NCBI GenBank assembly: GCA_003142355.1 | Contig: PLMF01000406.1 | Coordinates: 6,636-13,403, forward strand | DNA: 6,768 nucleotides | Direction: 5' to 3' | DNA from: Bryobacterales bacterium | Lineage (GTDB): Bacteria > Acidobacteriota > Terriglobia > Bryobacterales > Bryobacteraceae | In this document: in pieces, positions 1 through 6,768 of the stretch | Numbering within the stretch: the stretch's first letter is position 1 | Layout: each line of letters begins with the position of its first letter | Made by a program: the position numbers and the translations under genes | Notes under the pieces: model-generated | What the model was told of the DNA's origin: nothing | Databases searched by the model: none | What the model saw: the letters and a program-made list of their open reading frames with translations, nothing else

Positions 1-965
1 AGCAGGTAGGCGCTCTCCGGGCGCAGGGGCTCGGCGGCCATCCAGATCAGGGTGGCCGTAAACTCGCGGCCTGCCGAGGGCGGAGCGGAAGGGTCCACCA
101 GCATGTCGCCGCGGCTGATGTCGAGTTGGCCGGCGAGCGAAACCGTGGGGCAGGCTTCCGGGCCCTCGAGCGCTGCCACCCGCGTTTCCAGGCCCGAGGG
201 CAGCGCCACCACGCGATCTCCCGGGCGGAGGCGGCCGGAGACGATCTGCCCGGCGTAGCCGCGGAAATCCAGGTGCGGCCGAATCGCCAACTGCACCGGG
301 AAACGCAGCGGGCCGGCGCTCCCGGTGGGCTCCACCTCCACCGTCTCCAGGTATTCGAGCAGGCTGGGGCCTCGGTACCACGGCGTGCGCGCGCCGCGGC
401 TTGCCACGTTATCGCCATCGCGCGCGCTCACCGGCACGAAGAACGGTTCTTCCACACCCAGCTTCGCCGCCACCGCGCCAAATTCGGCGCGGATGCGATC
501 GAACACGTCCTGCCGGAAATCCACCAGGTCCATCTTGTTCACCGCCACCGCCAGCTTGCGGATGCCGAGCAGCGCGGCGATATAGGCATGGCGGCGCGAT
601 TGCGGCAGCACGCCGTAACGGGCATCCAGCAGGATCACGGCCAGGCTGGCCGTGGAGGCCCCGGTGGCCATGTTGCGCGTGTACTGCTCGTGCCCGGGCG
701 TGTCGGCGATGATGAACTTGCGGCGCGGCGTCTGGAAATAGCGGTAGGCCACGTCGATGGTAATGGCCTGCTCCCGCTCGGCGCGCAGCCCGTCGGTGAT
801 CAGCGACAGGTCGAACCCTTCGGCGTTGCTATCCCGACTGGCTTTGCGCACCGATTCGAGCTGGTCTTCGTAGACCCCGCGGGTATCGTGCAGCAGGCGG
901 CCGATGAGCGTCGATTTGCCGTCGTCCACGCTGCCGGCGGTGGTGAAGCGCAGCAGGTCTTTCAT
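1..965 (-). CDS. cysN: Sulfate adenylyltransferase subunit 1 (CysN GTPase), C-terminus beyond left edge
   Basis: This is the regulatory GTPase subunit of ATP sulfurylase. GTP hydrolysis by CysN drives formation of adenylylsulfate (APS) from ATP and sulfate by CysD in the cytoplasm. Translating the minus strand from 965 gives 321 residues with no stop. The elongation-factor-like GTPase motifs are in order: G1 P-loop GSVDDGKST (11-19), G3 DTPGH (88-92) and G4 NKMD (143-146). An EF-Tu-like beta-barrel domain II follows, including [20 protein letters not shown]. The ATG shares its A with the TGA of cysD (TGATG), so translation is probably coupled. Family members are about 475 residues as CysN alone, or over 600 when fused to APS kinase (CysNC). 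The window stops before the point that would tell which this is. Identity is near certain; the fusion state is unknown. Confidence 0.96.
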   Translation of the reverse strand, partial: MKDLLRFTTAGSVDDGKSTLIGRLLHDTRGVYEDQLESVRKASRDSNAEGFDLSLITDGLRAEREQAITIDVAYRYFQTPRRKFIIADTPGHEQYTRNMATGASTASLAVILLDARYGVLPQSRRHAYIAALLGIRKLAVAVNKMDLVDFRQDVFDRIRAEFGAVAAKLGVEEPFFVPVSARDGDNVASRGARTPWYRGPSLLEYLETVEVEPTGSAGPLRFPVQLAIRPHLDFRGYAGQIVSGRLRPGDRVVALPSGLETRVAALEGPEACPTVSLAGQLDISRGDMLVDPSAPPSAGREFTATLIWMAAEPLRPESAYL

Positions 966-1864
966 CAGAAGTACCCCTCGCGCTTCTTCAACTCCATGGA
1001 GCCTTCCTGGTCGTGGTCGATGACGCGGTTCTCGCGCTCCGAGCGCCGGAAGCCGCGCAGCTCCTCAATGATTTTGGGCAGCGTATCCGCGGCCGAGCGG
1101 ATGGCCCCGGTGCAGTAGGTGCAGCCCAGCGAGCGCATGCGGCACAGCACCGTCTCGATGCGGTCGCCGGGCGCGGGCGGCACATCGTAATCCAGCGGGA
1201 TGAGCATCTCGCCGCGCAGCAGCATGCGTCGCGGCTTGGCGAAGTAGAGCGGCACCACAGGGATCTGCTCGAGCGCGATGTACTCCCACACGTCCAGCTC
1301 GGTCCAGTTGGAAAGGGGGAAGGCGCGAATACTCTCGCCCTTGTCGATGCGGCCGTTATACAGGTTCCACAGTTCCGGACGCTGGTCTTTGGGGTCCCAC
1401 TGGCCGTAGGCGTCGCGGAAGGAGTAGACGCGTTCCTTGGCGCGCGATTTTTCCTCTTCGCGCCGCGCGCCGCCGATAGCCGCGTCGATTCCGTACTGCG
1501 CAAGGGCCTGCAGCAGGGCGCCCGTCTTCAGAAGCTGGCAGCACTTCTGCGTCCCTAGCTTAAAGGGGTTGGCGCCCTCGGCGGCGGCGGAGTGGGTGTG
1601 GACGACCAACTCGAGACCGGCCTCGCGCGCCGTACGGTCGCGGAATTCGATCATCTCGCGGAACTTGAAAGTCGTATCCACGTGCAGCAGCGGGAAGGGA
1701 GGCCGGGCGGGGTGGAACGCCTTCTGCGCCAGCCGCAGCAGCACGGAGGAGTCCTTGCCGATCGAGTACAGAAGCGCCGGCCGCGCGAACTCGGCGGCCA
1801 CTTCGCGGAGAATGTAGATACTCTCGGCTTCCAGGGTCCGCAGGTGGGAATCGTCGGAAGACAT
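965..1864 (-). CDS. cysD: Sulfate adenylyltransferase subunit 2 (CysD)
   Basis: This is the catalytic subunit of heterodimeric ATP sulfurylase (ATP + sulfate to APS + PPi), a PP-loop ATPase of the PAPS-reductase-like fold. The 299 residues match the usual length of about 300. The PP-loop SIGKDSS lies at 34-40, the family signature [15 protein letters not shown] at 131-145, [15 protein letters not shown] at 182-196, and the C-terminal [14 protein letters not shown] at 242-255. The start is fixed: an in-frame TGA lies four codons upstream (1876-1874) with no other start between. No good Shine-Dalgarno sequence is visible. It lies 51 bp downstream of the sulfotransferase-fusion gene with no terminator between, and overlaps cysN by TGATG. 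Genes for sulfite or APS reduction are not seen here, so the APS may feed PAPS formation for sulfotransfer. That role is inferred from context. Confidence 0.97.
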   Translation of the reverse strand: MSSDDSHLRTLEAESIYILREVAAEFARPALLYSIGKDSSVLLRLAQKAFHPARPPFPLLHVDTTFKFREMIEFRDRTAREAGLELVVHTHSAAAEGANPFKLGTQKCCQLLKTGALLQALAQYGIDAAIGGARREEEKSRAKERVYSFRDAYGQWDPKDQRPELWNLYNGRIDKGESIRAFPLSNWTELDVWEYIALEQIPVVPLYFAKPRRMLLRGEMLIPLDYDVPPAPGDRIETVLCRMRSLGCTYCTGAIRSAADTLPKIIEELRGFRRSERENRVIDHDQEGSMELKKREGYF

Positions 1865-1915
1865 GGAACAGTTTCATGGTAACGCGAGCCGCGCGCCGCC
1901 CGGGTGGGGCATGCT

Positions 1916-4760
1916 TTAGCTTGCCCTTTGTCTTCCCGAGCTATCGCCGCCTTGCCGGCGCAGGGAGGGTTCGATGGCGGCGGCCGCCGCTTGCGCGTCG
2001 AAGGGATCGCCCAGGAAGCGCGCCAGCCTCGCCGCCGTCGCCGCCGGGTCCGCCAGCGCCTCCGCGTAGCTCACCGCCAGCACCGGGATTTCCGCGCGCC
2101 GCCGCAGCCACGTCTGCACCCGCACAAGCTGCTGCGTGTACGCGCGCATCAACCGCGCCTCGGCCAAACCGCCGCCCTTCCGGCCCAGCCGCTCCAGCAT
2201 GGCTTTCTGCGAGGCCACCACCTCCCGCATATCGCGGTGCATGAAGATCAGCCGGTACTGCTCGCCCTCCGGGAGGAAGGGAAGCAAGTGCGCGACAATT
2301 TTGACCGCCTTGCCGCGCGCGTGCGGAACCCACGACGCGTCCCGGTGCAGCTTGGTGGCCTGCTCGTGCTCGAAGTAGCCGCGCGGATTGTCTTCGTCCG
2401 GCGGGCGATGTTCATCGGCGTATGCCGGCAGGCCCGCGGCGGCCAGCATCTGCATCGCCATGGACGTGCCGGTGCGCGGCAGTCCCGCCACCACCGTCAC
2501 CACCTGCGCGCGGTCGCCGGGCGGGGCGACGTCGCTGCGGTCGAAGGCGGGAAGGCCGATTGGCCGTGCGGAGTCGGCGGGCGGGGAGACCGGCTCCGGG
2601 GGCCGCCGCTGCTTCGCCCGGCGGCGGAACTCGGCCGCGCGAGCGATATACAGGCTGCCTTCACCGATGCGCGCCCGGTCGCGCGAGATGAGCCGGCCCA
2701 GCGCCTCGAGCGCGGCCGGGAATTCCGGCGCCTGCGCCAGCGCCGCGCCGTAGGCCTGCTCGGCCTTCTCTTTCTCGCCCAGGCGTTCGAGCGCAAGCCC
2801 CAGCAGTTGGTGCAGCGCGGGTTGGAAATAGATCAGCGAGAGAGATTCCACGGCGTGGTCCACAGCCTGCTCGTAGCGGCGCGCCTGGAAATGGATGCGC
2901 GCCGCGAGACCGAGCGCTTCCCAGTTGTCGGGGTCGGCCCGGCGCAGGCGTTCGAGCAGTTCCATGGCGCGGTCGAATTCCTTCAGAGCGGCGAAGCCCT
3001 GGGCCAGGAACATGCGCAAGCCGGGGGACGGGCGGCGAGCTTTGGCGAGCTCGTCCAGTAGCGCCCGGGCGTGCTCCTTCTGTTGGCTCGAGCGGGGCTG
3101 GCTCAACGCCATACGGCAACGCAGGAACAGGCGCTCCACGGCGAATCCGCCGGCCTTTTCGGCAAGCTGCCGCCGCTCGAACATCTCGCGCCGGCCGCCG
3201 GGTTCCTGGCGCGCCCCGGCTTCCCGGTCGGGCTTCTGCTCGCGGCGGCGCTTGAGCTCTTCGGCGGCGCGCGGCGCGAACTCGGCGCAGGCCTTGCCGA
3301 ACCCGTCCAGCAGTTGCCGGCAGCCCGCGCGATCCTGGAGTTGCATCAGGCAGGCTGCCAGAATGAAGTAGAAGCGGCCCTGCTCCGGATCGTTCGAAAT
3401 CAGCTCGCGCAGCAGGGGCGCCGCCAGGTCGGGGCGGCCGGCGTCGGCGTGCGCCCGCGCCAGGTTGTAGCGCTGCTCGGTCAGGCAGTCTTCCACCGCG
3501 TTACGGCCGTCCGGACCGTCCCCCGGACCGAGCGGCGCAACGTAGCCCAGGTCTACCAGTTGCTTGAGGGACTCGGCTGCGGCCGCGCTGTCGTACTGTT
3601 CGTCCGCGGAGTGCCTCCCATCCTCGCCTTCCACCGCGTCCCAGCTCTCGATCCTCTGCACCGCGCGGCCATCCTCGAAGGCGTTGAGCAGCACCTTGCC
3701 GTCCATGTCCAATCCGGCTGGAAGCCCCAGCACGTGCAGAGCGGTGGGGGTTGCATCCAGAACGCTGGCGCCGTATACATGGCCGCCGGCCCGCACCCCC
3801 GGAGCGCGCAAGCAGAAGATGCCGAACGAGCGGTGCTCCACGGCCGGCCCGGCGGCTTCGGCCGGGATGTAGTCCGGCAGCAGGCGGTCGGAGTGAAAAC
3901 CGTGGTCGCTGATCAGCATCACGGCGCACTCCGGACCGGCCAAATGGAGAAGGCGTCCCAGCATGACGTCGTGGTAGCGGTACCCGTTCTCGACGACGCC
4001 GGTGAACAGCGCAGGGTCGGTTCCGGGCCCAGAGGGCGCCCCCTGCATGCGCTTGCCGGCGTGGTAGCGCATGAAGCGGTGGCAGAAGTGGTCGATGCCG
4101 GCGTAGTAGATGGCGGCCAGGCCCCACGGCTCTGTTTCCATCAGCTCAGTGGCGGCCGCATGCACGCTCATGGTTTCGGCGATGATGCCGGCCAGGTCGT
4201 GCAGGCTCTTGTCCTTCTCCTGGTCGATCTTCCGCCAGTCGGGCACGAACAGGCCGAGGATTTCGCCGCTGATCTCGGTGGGGTGTACGCGCAACTCGGC
4301 CATGCGAACGGCCAGGGATGCCGGCGCCACTGTTCCGGGCGGCATGGGCGCGCCGGGGTTGTGTCCGCTCTTCAGGGGGTAGAGGTCGGACACCATGGCG
4401 CCGCGGATGGGCTCGGCGGGGTGCGAAGGCCACCACCCCACCACCACGCTGCGCTTCCCGTTCTGGTGGACGATGTTCCACAGCGCCTTGGTCTGGCGGC
4501 CCAGGTTGCTAATGGGGCGCACGCTCAGGCCGTCGGGGGTAGGCTCGGTGAAACCGCAGATGCCATGCTTGGGAGGCCGCTTGCCGGTGGCGATGGAGGT
4601 CCACACCATGGGGCTGAGCGGAGGCTGAATGGTGGCGAGATTGCCGCGGACGCCCTGTTGGAGGAGGCGGGCGAGATGGGGCATCTCACCCTTGGCCAGC
4701 AGGGGAATCGATCACCTTCCAATCGGCCGCGTCCCAACCGACTAGAAGGAGGCGGCTCAT
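1916..4760 (-). CDS. Alkaline-phosphatase-type phosphodiesterase–TPR–sulfotransferase fusion, with a 5' frame disruption
   Basis: An uninterrupted frame runs from ATG 4684 to TAA at 1916 (922 residues). Its true N-terminus appears to be ATG 4760 in another frame, giving about 947 residues once a one-base indel near 4702-4707 is corrected (numbering below uses this form). Residues 1 to about 360 resemble type I phosphodiesterase/nucleotide pyrophosphatase (alkaline phosphatase superfamily): Asp10 in GWDAADW, Ser49 at the nucleophile position in PPLSPMVWTS, Asp223/His227 in GIDHFCHRF, Asp285/His286 in ISDHGF, and His342 in TPTALHVLGLP. TPR-like helices fill about 429-495 and 535-690, split by a charged R/E/Q-rich linker. 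After a proline-rich linker comes a sulfotransferase (about 751-925) with PAPS 5'-phosphosulfate loop GLPRTGTS (759-766) and a 3'-phosphate segment IFMHRDMREVVASQ with the expected Arg and Ser. No signal peptide, so probably cytoplasmic. The start overlaps the preceding stop (ATGA). Physiological substrates cannot be read from sequence. Confidence 0.88.
4701..4710 (-). other. Apparent single-base frameshift in the fusion gene
   Basis: Reading from ATG 4760 gives MSRLLLVGWDAADWKVID and then hits TGA at 4688-4686. The downstream frame, read backwards past Met 4684, continues as PLLAKGEMPHLARL, which joins smoothly to the upstream part in the way this family normally does. The two frames differ by one base, and the junction lies in GATTCCCCTG (minus strand), where one T or one C is surplus. 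Removing it gives VIDPLLAKGEMPH or VIDSLLAKGEMPH. The short C run is compatible with a homopolymer miscall, but a real mutation or +1 recoding cannot be excluded. Confidence 0.8.
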
Positions 4761-5593
4761 GCCGCGGACTTACATGCGGCGCGCCAGCGGCGCAATCCGG
4801 TGGCGCCCAGAGCCAGGGCGGCGAGGCCCGTCAGAGCCATAGTGGAGGGTTCGGGGATGGTACCGCCGGTGTCGCCGGTGTCGCCGGCGGCCAACTTCGA
4901 GCCCAAGGTGTCGTAAGCGTAACCGAGCAGGGTGACATCCGGCCCCGAACCGAAACCCTGGGGATCGCCTGACACGCTCATACTCATTTCCAGCCAGCCA
5001 TAGTAATCCATGGAGCCGGTCGGATCCTGGAAGTGGAACAGGGCGTATTTGTCATCGAAGCCGGCATTCCCCTGCACAGTGGCATTCGTGTTGCTCCAGC
5101 CAGTGCCGGTTCGGCGATAATACTGCTTTGTGGACGTAGTGGCCGGATTGGAAGCGGTTGGCGTCCGTGTGAAGTACTGCGTGGTCCGACTGTAGATTGG
5201 GTAGGAGTTGCGGTGGACGATGCGCTTGGCGATATTGAGGAAGTAGCCCGCGGGGCCAGAGTTCCACTTGTCGCCGAGGTTGAACAGCCCCAGAAAACTC
5301 CCCGTCCCCGTCTTCAGGAACTGAGGACCCACGAACTTGACTCCCCAGACGTGCCTGGACCCGTACCCAACCGTGTATCCCCCGCCCTTGACCAGCAGAC
5401 TTGACGCCCACGAGCTCACGGGGATGAGAGGGATAGAATTGAAGTTTCCCAACTCGGCGCTCACGATGGTCCCGGAGGGGAAAGAATAGCTGACGACACC
5501 CGCTTCGGCGTTGACCGCGGTGGCCGCAACCGCCCCCGCGCCGAGGGCCGAGAGCGATGCCAAGCGCGCTACGTTCTTCTTTTTAATCCGCAT
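4757..5593 (-). CDS. PEP-CTERM sorting-domain protein, exported
   Basis: This is a 278-residue exported protein of unknown specific function. The N-terminal signal peptide (basic MRIKKKNVAR, then a hydrophobic Ala/Leu/Val stretch) probably ends near the AVNAEA segment (26-31). The mature part is rich in Gly, Ser, Thr, Tyr and Trp, like other secreted PEP-CTERM proteins. A GDTGDTGG linker precedes the PEP-CTERM signal: IPEPS (246-250), a hydrophobic segment (about 252-267) and a basic cluster RRW-R (268-271). Such signals are recognised by exosortase/EpsH, usually in bacteria that make exopolysaccharide. The start at 5593 is preferred because GGAGG (5606-5602) sits 8 nt upstream and the signal peptide begins there; the frame is open up to 5881 but that extension crosses the promoter. 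The stop overlaps the next start (ATGA), so it is the first gene of the operon. Its GC is lower than its neighbours (57.5% in 5101-5220). Confidence 0.9.
   Translation of the reverse strand: MRIKKKNVARLASLSALGAGAVAATAVNAEAGVVSYSFPSGTIVSAELGNFNSIPLIPVSSWASSLLVKGGGYTVGYGSRHVWGVKFVGPQFLKTGTGSFLGLFNLGDKWNSGPAGYFLNIAKRIVHRNSYPIYSRTTQYFTRTPTASNPATTSTKQYYRRTGTGWSNTNATVQGNAGFDDKYALFHFQDPTGSMDYYGWLEMSMSVSGDPQGFGSGPDVTLLGYAYDTLGSKLAAGDTGDTGGTIPEPSTMALTGLAALALGATGLRRWRAACKSAA
4866..4887. repeat. Short tandem repeat, 9-bp unit, 2.4 copies
   Basis: The unit CCGGTGTCG is repeated head to tail inside the PEP-CTERM gene and encodes the GDTGDTGG linker just before the sorting signal. The unit is a multiple of three, so copy changes would alter linker length without breaking the frame. 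Confidence 0.6.
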
Positions 5594-5601
5594 GAACAAA
5601 G

Positions 5602-5606
5602 CCTCC
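5602..5606 (-). promoter_or_regulatory. Shine-Dalgarno site of the PEP-CTERM gene
   Basis: The minus strand reads GGATGGAGGCTTTGTTCATG. GGAGG is 8 nt from the ATG at 5593, the best ribosome-binding site in the window. It decides this start over the upstream in-frame ATG at 5608, which the site itself overlaps. Confidence 0.85.
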
Positions 5607-5612
5607 ATCCGC

Positions 5613-5698
5613 GCAGTGCCCGCATCGGCGATAACTAAAGGTAATGCAAGATTCCCGGGCCAGTGGCGCCGTTCCCCGTGGCCGCCACATGGCACTGC
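5613..5698 (-). ncRNA. Possible structured 5' leader of the operon mRNA
   Basis: Within the predicted leader, 5698-5691 (GCAGTGCC on the minus strand) and 5620-5613 (GGCACTGC) form a perfect 8-bp inverted repeat. It encloses an inner hairpin between 5688-5683 (GTGGCG) and 5668-5663 (CGCCAC). The closing stem ends 6 nt before the GGAGG ribosome-binding site, so folding could affect translation. It does not match a riboswitch class I recognise. Confidence 0.3.
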
Positions 5699-5707
5699 CC
5701 GTCCGCT

Positions 5708-5736
5708 AGTATAAGGCCATCGATTGAGGATGTAAA
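5708..5736 (-). promoter_or_regulatory. Sigma70-like promoter of the PEP-CTERM–sulfation operon
   Basis: On the minus strand, TTTACA (5736-5731, 5/6 match to TTGACA) and TATACT (5713-5708, 5/6 match to TATAAT) are separated by exactly 17 bp. Transcription would start near 5701, leaving a leader of about 107 nt before the ATG at 5593. It is the only strong promoter-like sequence noticed upstream of the four co-directional genes. Prediction by eye; no start site has been mapped. Confidence 0.65.
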
Positions 5737-5743
5737 GGCCTTT
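5734..5743. promoter_or_regulatory. Perfect 10-bp palindrome overlapping the -35 box (possible operator)
   Basis: AAAGGCCTTT is its own reverse complement and covers half of the predicted -35 hexamer (5731-5736). A second AAGGCC copy lies at 5713-5718, 22 bp (about two helical turns) from the AAGGCC at 5735-5740, next to the -10 box. The placement would suit a regulator binding site, but no regulator is known and a short palindrome can occur by chance. Confidence 0.3.
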
Positions 5744-5888
5744 TGATCCTGACTGCACTCGACACACACGAAAGGCGTTCCGCGCTGGATGAAAGATTTC
5801 GAACGGCAGCGGCTCGCCCCTCTCGGCACGCGCTTCGGAACAACTACCGGCGGCGCGGCGAATCGAAATGTTCCCGGACACTTTTCGC

Positions 5889-5918
5889 TTGCGGGTTCAC
5901 GAACGGATGCGCCATATT
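5889..5918 (+). promoter_or_regulatory. Weak candidate promoter of the PRC/MgtE_N gene
   Basis: TTGCGG (5889-5894) and CATATT (5913-5918) are 18 bp apart and would start transcription close to the ATG at 5927, giving a nearly leaderless mRNA. The matches are only 3/6 and 4/6. The lack of a Shine-Dalgarno site before 5927 fits the idea but does not prove it. Confidence 0.18.
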
Positions 5919-5926
5919 GGTCTCGG

Positions 5927-6768
5927 ATGGGCACGTTTCCACTGGCGGACAACCTCCTGTTCTTTACGGAGCTGGTGTCCATGCCTGTGCTCGACGTCCG
6001 GGGCCGGCGCATCGGCCGCGTGAAAGACGCCGCCCTGGTTCCCATGGTCAGCTCCTCCCGCATCGACCGCGTCCTGGTCGGCGGCGGCTATACCTGGCTG
6101 ACCATCCGCTACGACCAGATCCGCTCCATCGTCCTGGGCAAGGGCATCGTACTCGACGACGAGCAGCTCACCCCGTATCACGACGACGAGTACATGTTGC
6201 GCATCGGGCGCGACCTGCTCGACCAGCAGATCATCGACGTCACCGGCCGGAAGGTGGTGCGCGTGACCGACGTCACCATGGGAATCCACAATGACGGCGT
6301 TCGCGACACGCTCACGGTTCTGGAGGTGGACATCGGCCTCCGCAGCATTTTCCGCCGGCTCTGCCAGGGCCTGGTTTCGCCGCGCTGGATTCGGCGGCTG
6401 CAGCGGCCCATTCCGCCCAATTCCATCCTGTGGGACCTCTGCAACGTGGTGGAGACCGACCCGCTGCGGCGGTTGCGGCTGAACATCTCCTACGAGAAGC
6501 TGGAGAAGATGCACCCGGCCGACCTGGCGGATATCGTCGAAGAGCTGAGCCCCGCCGAACGCGGAGCCATCTTCGAAACCATCGACAGCGAAGCGGCCGC
6601 CGACGCGCTCTCCGAAGTCGATCCCAAGATGCAGGCCAGCATCCTCGAAGCCCTCGAGCCGGAGAAAGCCGCGGACATCGTGGAAGAGATGGCCCCGGAC
6701 GAAGCCGCCGACATCCTTTCCGAACTGGAGGAAGGGACTTCCGAGGAGATCATGGACGAAATGGACTC
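5927..6768 (+). CDS. PRC-barrel-like and MgtE N-domain protein, 3' end beyond window
   Basis: The first 280 residues are present and the frame is open at the right edge. Two PRC-barrel-like segments come first: VSMPVLDVRGRRIGRVKD (about 17-34, extending to about 75) and QQIIDVTGRKVVRVTDV (about 100-116, extending to about 140). From about 187 there is an MgtE intracellular N domain of short, acidic, superhelical repeats: HPADLADIVEEL, then DSEAAADALSEV, EPEKAADIVEEM and PDEAADILSEL. In MgtE channels this domain precedes CBS domains and senses cytosolic Mg2+. Here the PRC-like front part means it is probably a soluble metal-sensing or regulatory protein, often continuing into CBS domains; whether membrane segments follow cannot be seen. 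The start at 5927 is chosen because third-position GC jumps there from about 54% to 87%; ATG 5789 is an in-frame alternative. No clear ribosome-binding site. It is divergent from the sulfation operon with no evident functional link. Confidence 0.85.
   Translation, partial: MGTFPLADNLLFFTELVSMPVLDVRGRRIGRVKDAALVPMVSSSRIDRVLVGGGYTWLTIRYDQIRSIVLGKGIVLDDEQLTPYHDDEYMLRIGRDLLDQQIIDVTGRKVVRVTDVTMGIHNDGVRDTLTVLEVDIGLRSIFRRLCQGLVSPRWIRRLQRPIPPNSILWDLCNVVETDPLRRLRLNISYEKLEKMHPADLADIVEELSPAERGAIFETIDSEAAADALSEVDPKMQASILEALEPEKAADIVEEMAPDEAADILSELEEGTSEEIMDEMD

Larger units (their letters stand above)
5594..5926. other. Divergent intergenic region, 333 bp
   Basis: This region separates the minus-strand operon from the plus-strand PRC/MgtE_N gene. 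It holds the operon promoter, the palindrome at its -35 box, the leader with inverted repeats and the ribosome-binding site. The right-hand part (about 5745-5926) has no recognisable gene or strong promoter. An open frame from ATG 5789 joins the plus-strand gene in frame, but its third-position GC is only 25/46, against 40/46 in the first 46 codons after 5927, so it is probably non-coding. Confidence 0.7.

Noticed and set aside
126..1118. 330-codon open frame on the plus strand
   Set aside because: Antisense to cysN and the end of cysD, both firmly identified on the minus strand.
1865..1915. Possible terminator between the fusion gene and cysD
   Set aside because: GC-rich sequence but no clear hairpin followed by a T-run on the minus strand, so read-through is more likely.
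1904..3061. 385-codon open frame on the plus strand
   Set aside because: Antisense to the TPR and sulfotransferase region, whose minus-strand frame carries clear motifs; low-complexity Arg/His/Gly-rich translation.
3071..4972. 633-codon open frame on the plus strand
   Set aside because: It is antisense to the fusion gene and the end of the PEP-CTERM gene, shows no domain motif, and long antisense frames are expected in high-GC coding DNA.
5594..5881. N-terminal extension of the PEP-CTERM protein to 374 residues
   Set aside because: The extension would precede the signal peptide, crosses the predicted promoter, and ignores the GGAGG site correctly placed for ATG 5593.
5789..5926. Upstream start (ATG 5789) adding 46 residues to the PRC/MgtE_N protein
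   Set aside because: Third-position GC is 54% against 87% after 5927, and there is no convincing ribosome-binding site; kept only as an alternative.
5635..6063. 142-codon minus-strand frame across the divergent promoter
   Set aside because: It spans the promoter and leader and runs antisense to the start of the PRC gene, with no recognisable motif.
5743..6294. 183-codon plus-strand frame in the PRC/MgtE_N region
   Set aside because: It is out of frame with the motif-bearing gene from 5927 and gives an Arg/His/Pro-rich translation typical of a shadow frame.

Overview
The window looks like a GC-rich bacterial chromosome, with most genes visibly above 65% GC. A PEP-CTERM surface protein, TPR-linked alkaline-phosphatase-type hydrolases and a PRC-barrel/MgtE_N protein together suggest an Acidobacteriota-like genome (Solibacter/Bryobacter type). 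That is inference from gene content, not a phylogenetic result.

Minus strand, read right to left: a sigma70-like promoter (TTTACA-17-TATACT, 5736-5708) drives an apparent four-gene operon. (1) A small exported PEP-CTERM protein (5593-4757). (2) A very large fusion protein (4760-1916) overlapping gene 1 by ATGA, with an N-terminal alkaline-phosphatase-superfamily phosphodiesterase domain, TPR repeats in the middle and a PAPS-type sulfotransferase at the C-terminus. (3) cysD (1864-965), the ATP-sulfurylase catalytic subunit, 51 bp later. (4) cysN (965 to beyond the left edge), the ATP-sulfurylase GTPase subunit, overlapping cysD by TGATG. CysDN makes APS, the precursor of PAPS, which is the sulfotransferase donor. 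The operon therefore reads as a sulfate-activation-and-transfer (sulfation) unit linked to a cell-surface protein, not as ordinary cysteine biosynthesis.

The fusion gene carries a single-base frame disruption near its 5' end (about 4702-4707). The first 18 codons, which hold the metal-binding Asp motif GWDAADW, are in one frame, and the rest of the protein is in another. It could be a sequencing error, a real mutation or a recoding site.

Plus strand: after a 333-bp divergent intergenic region holding the promoter, a palindrome on the -35 box and a possible structured leader, a PRC-barrel-like plus MgtE_N-domain protein begins at 5927 and runs off the right edge. No tRNA, rRNA, CRISPR, insertion sequence or convincing intrinsic terminator was seen.
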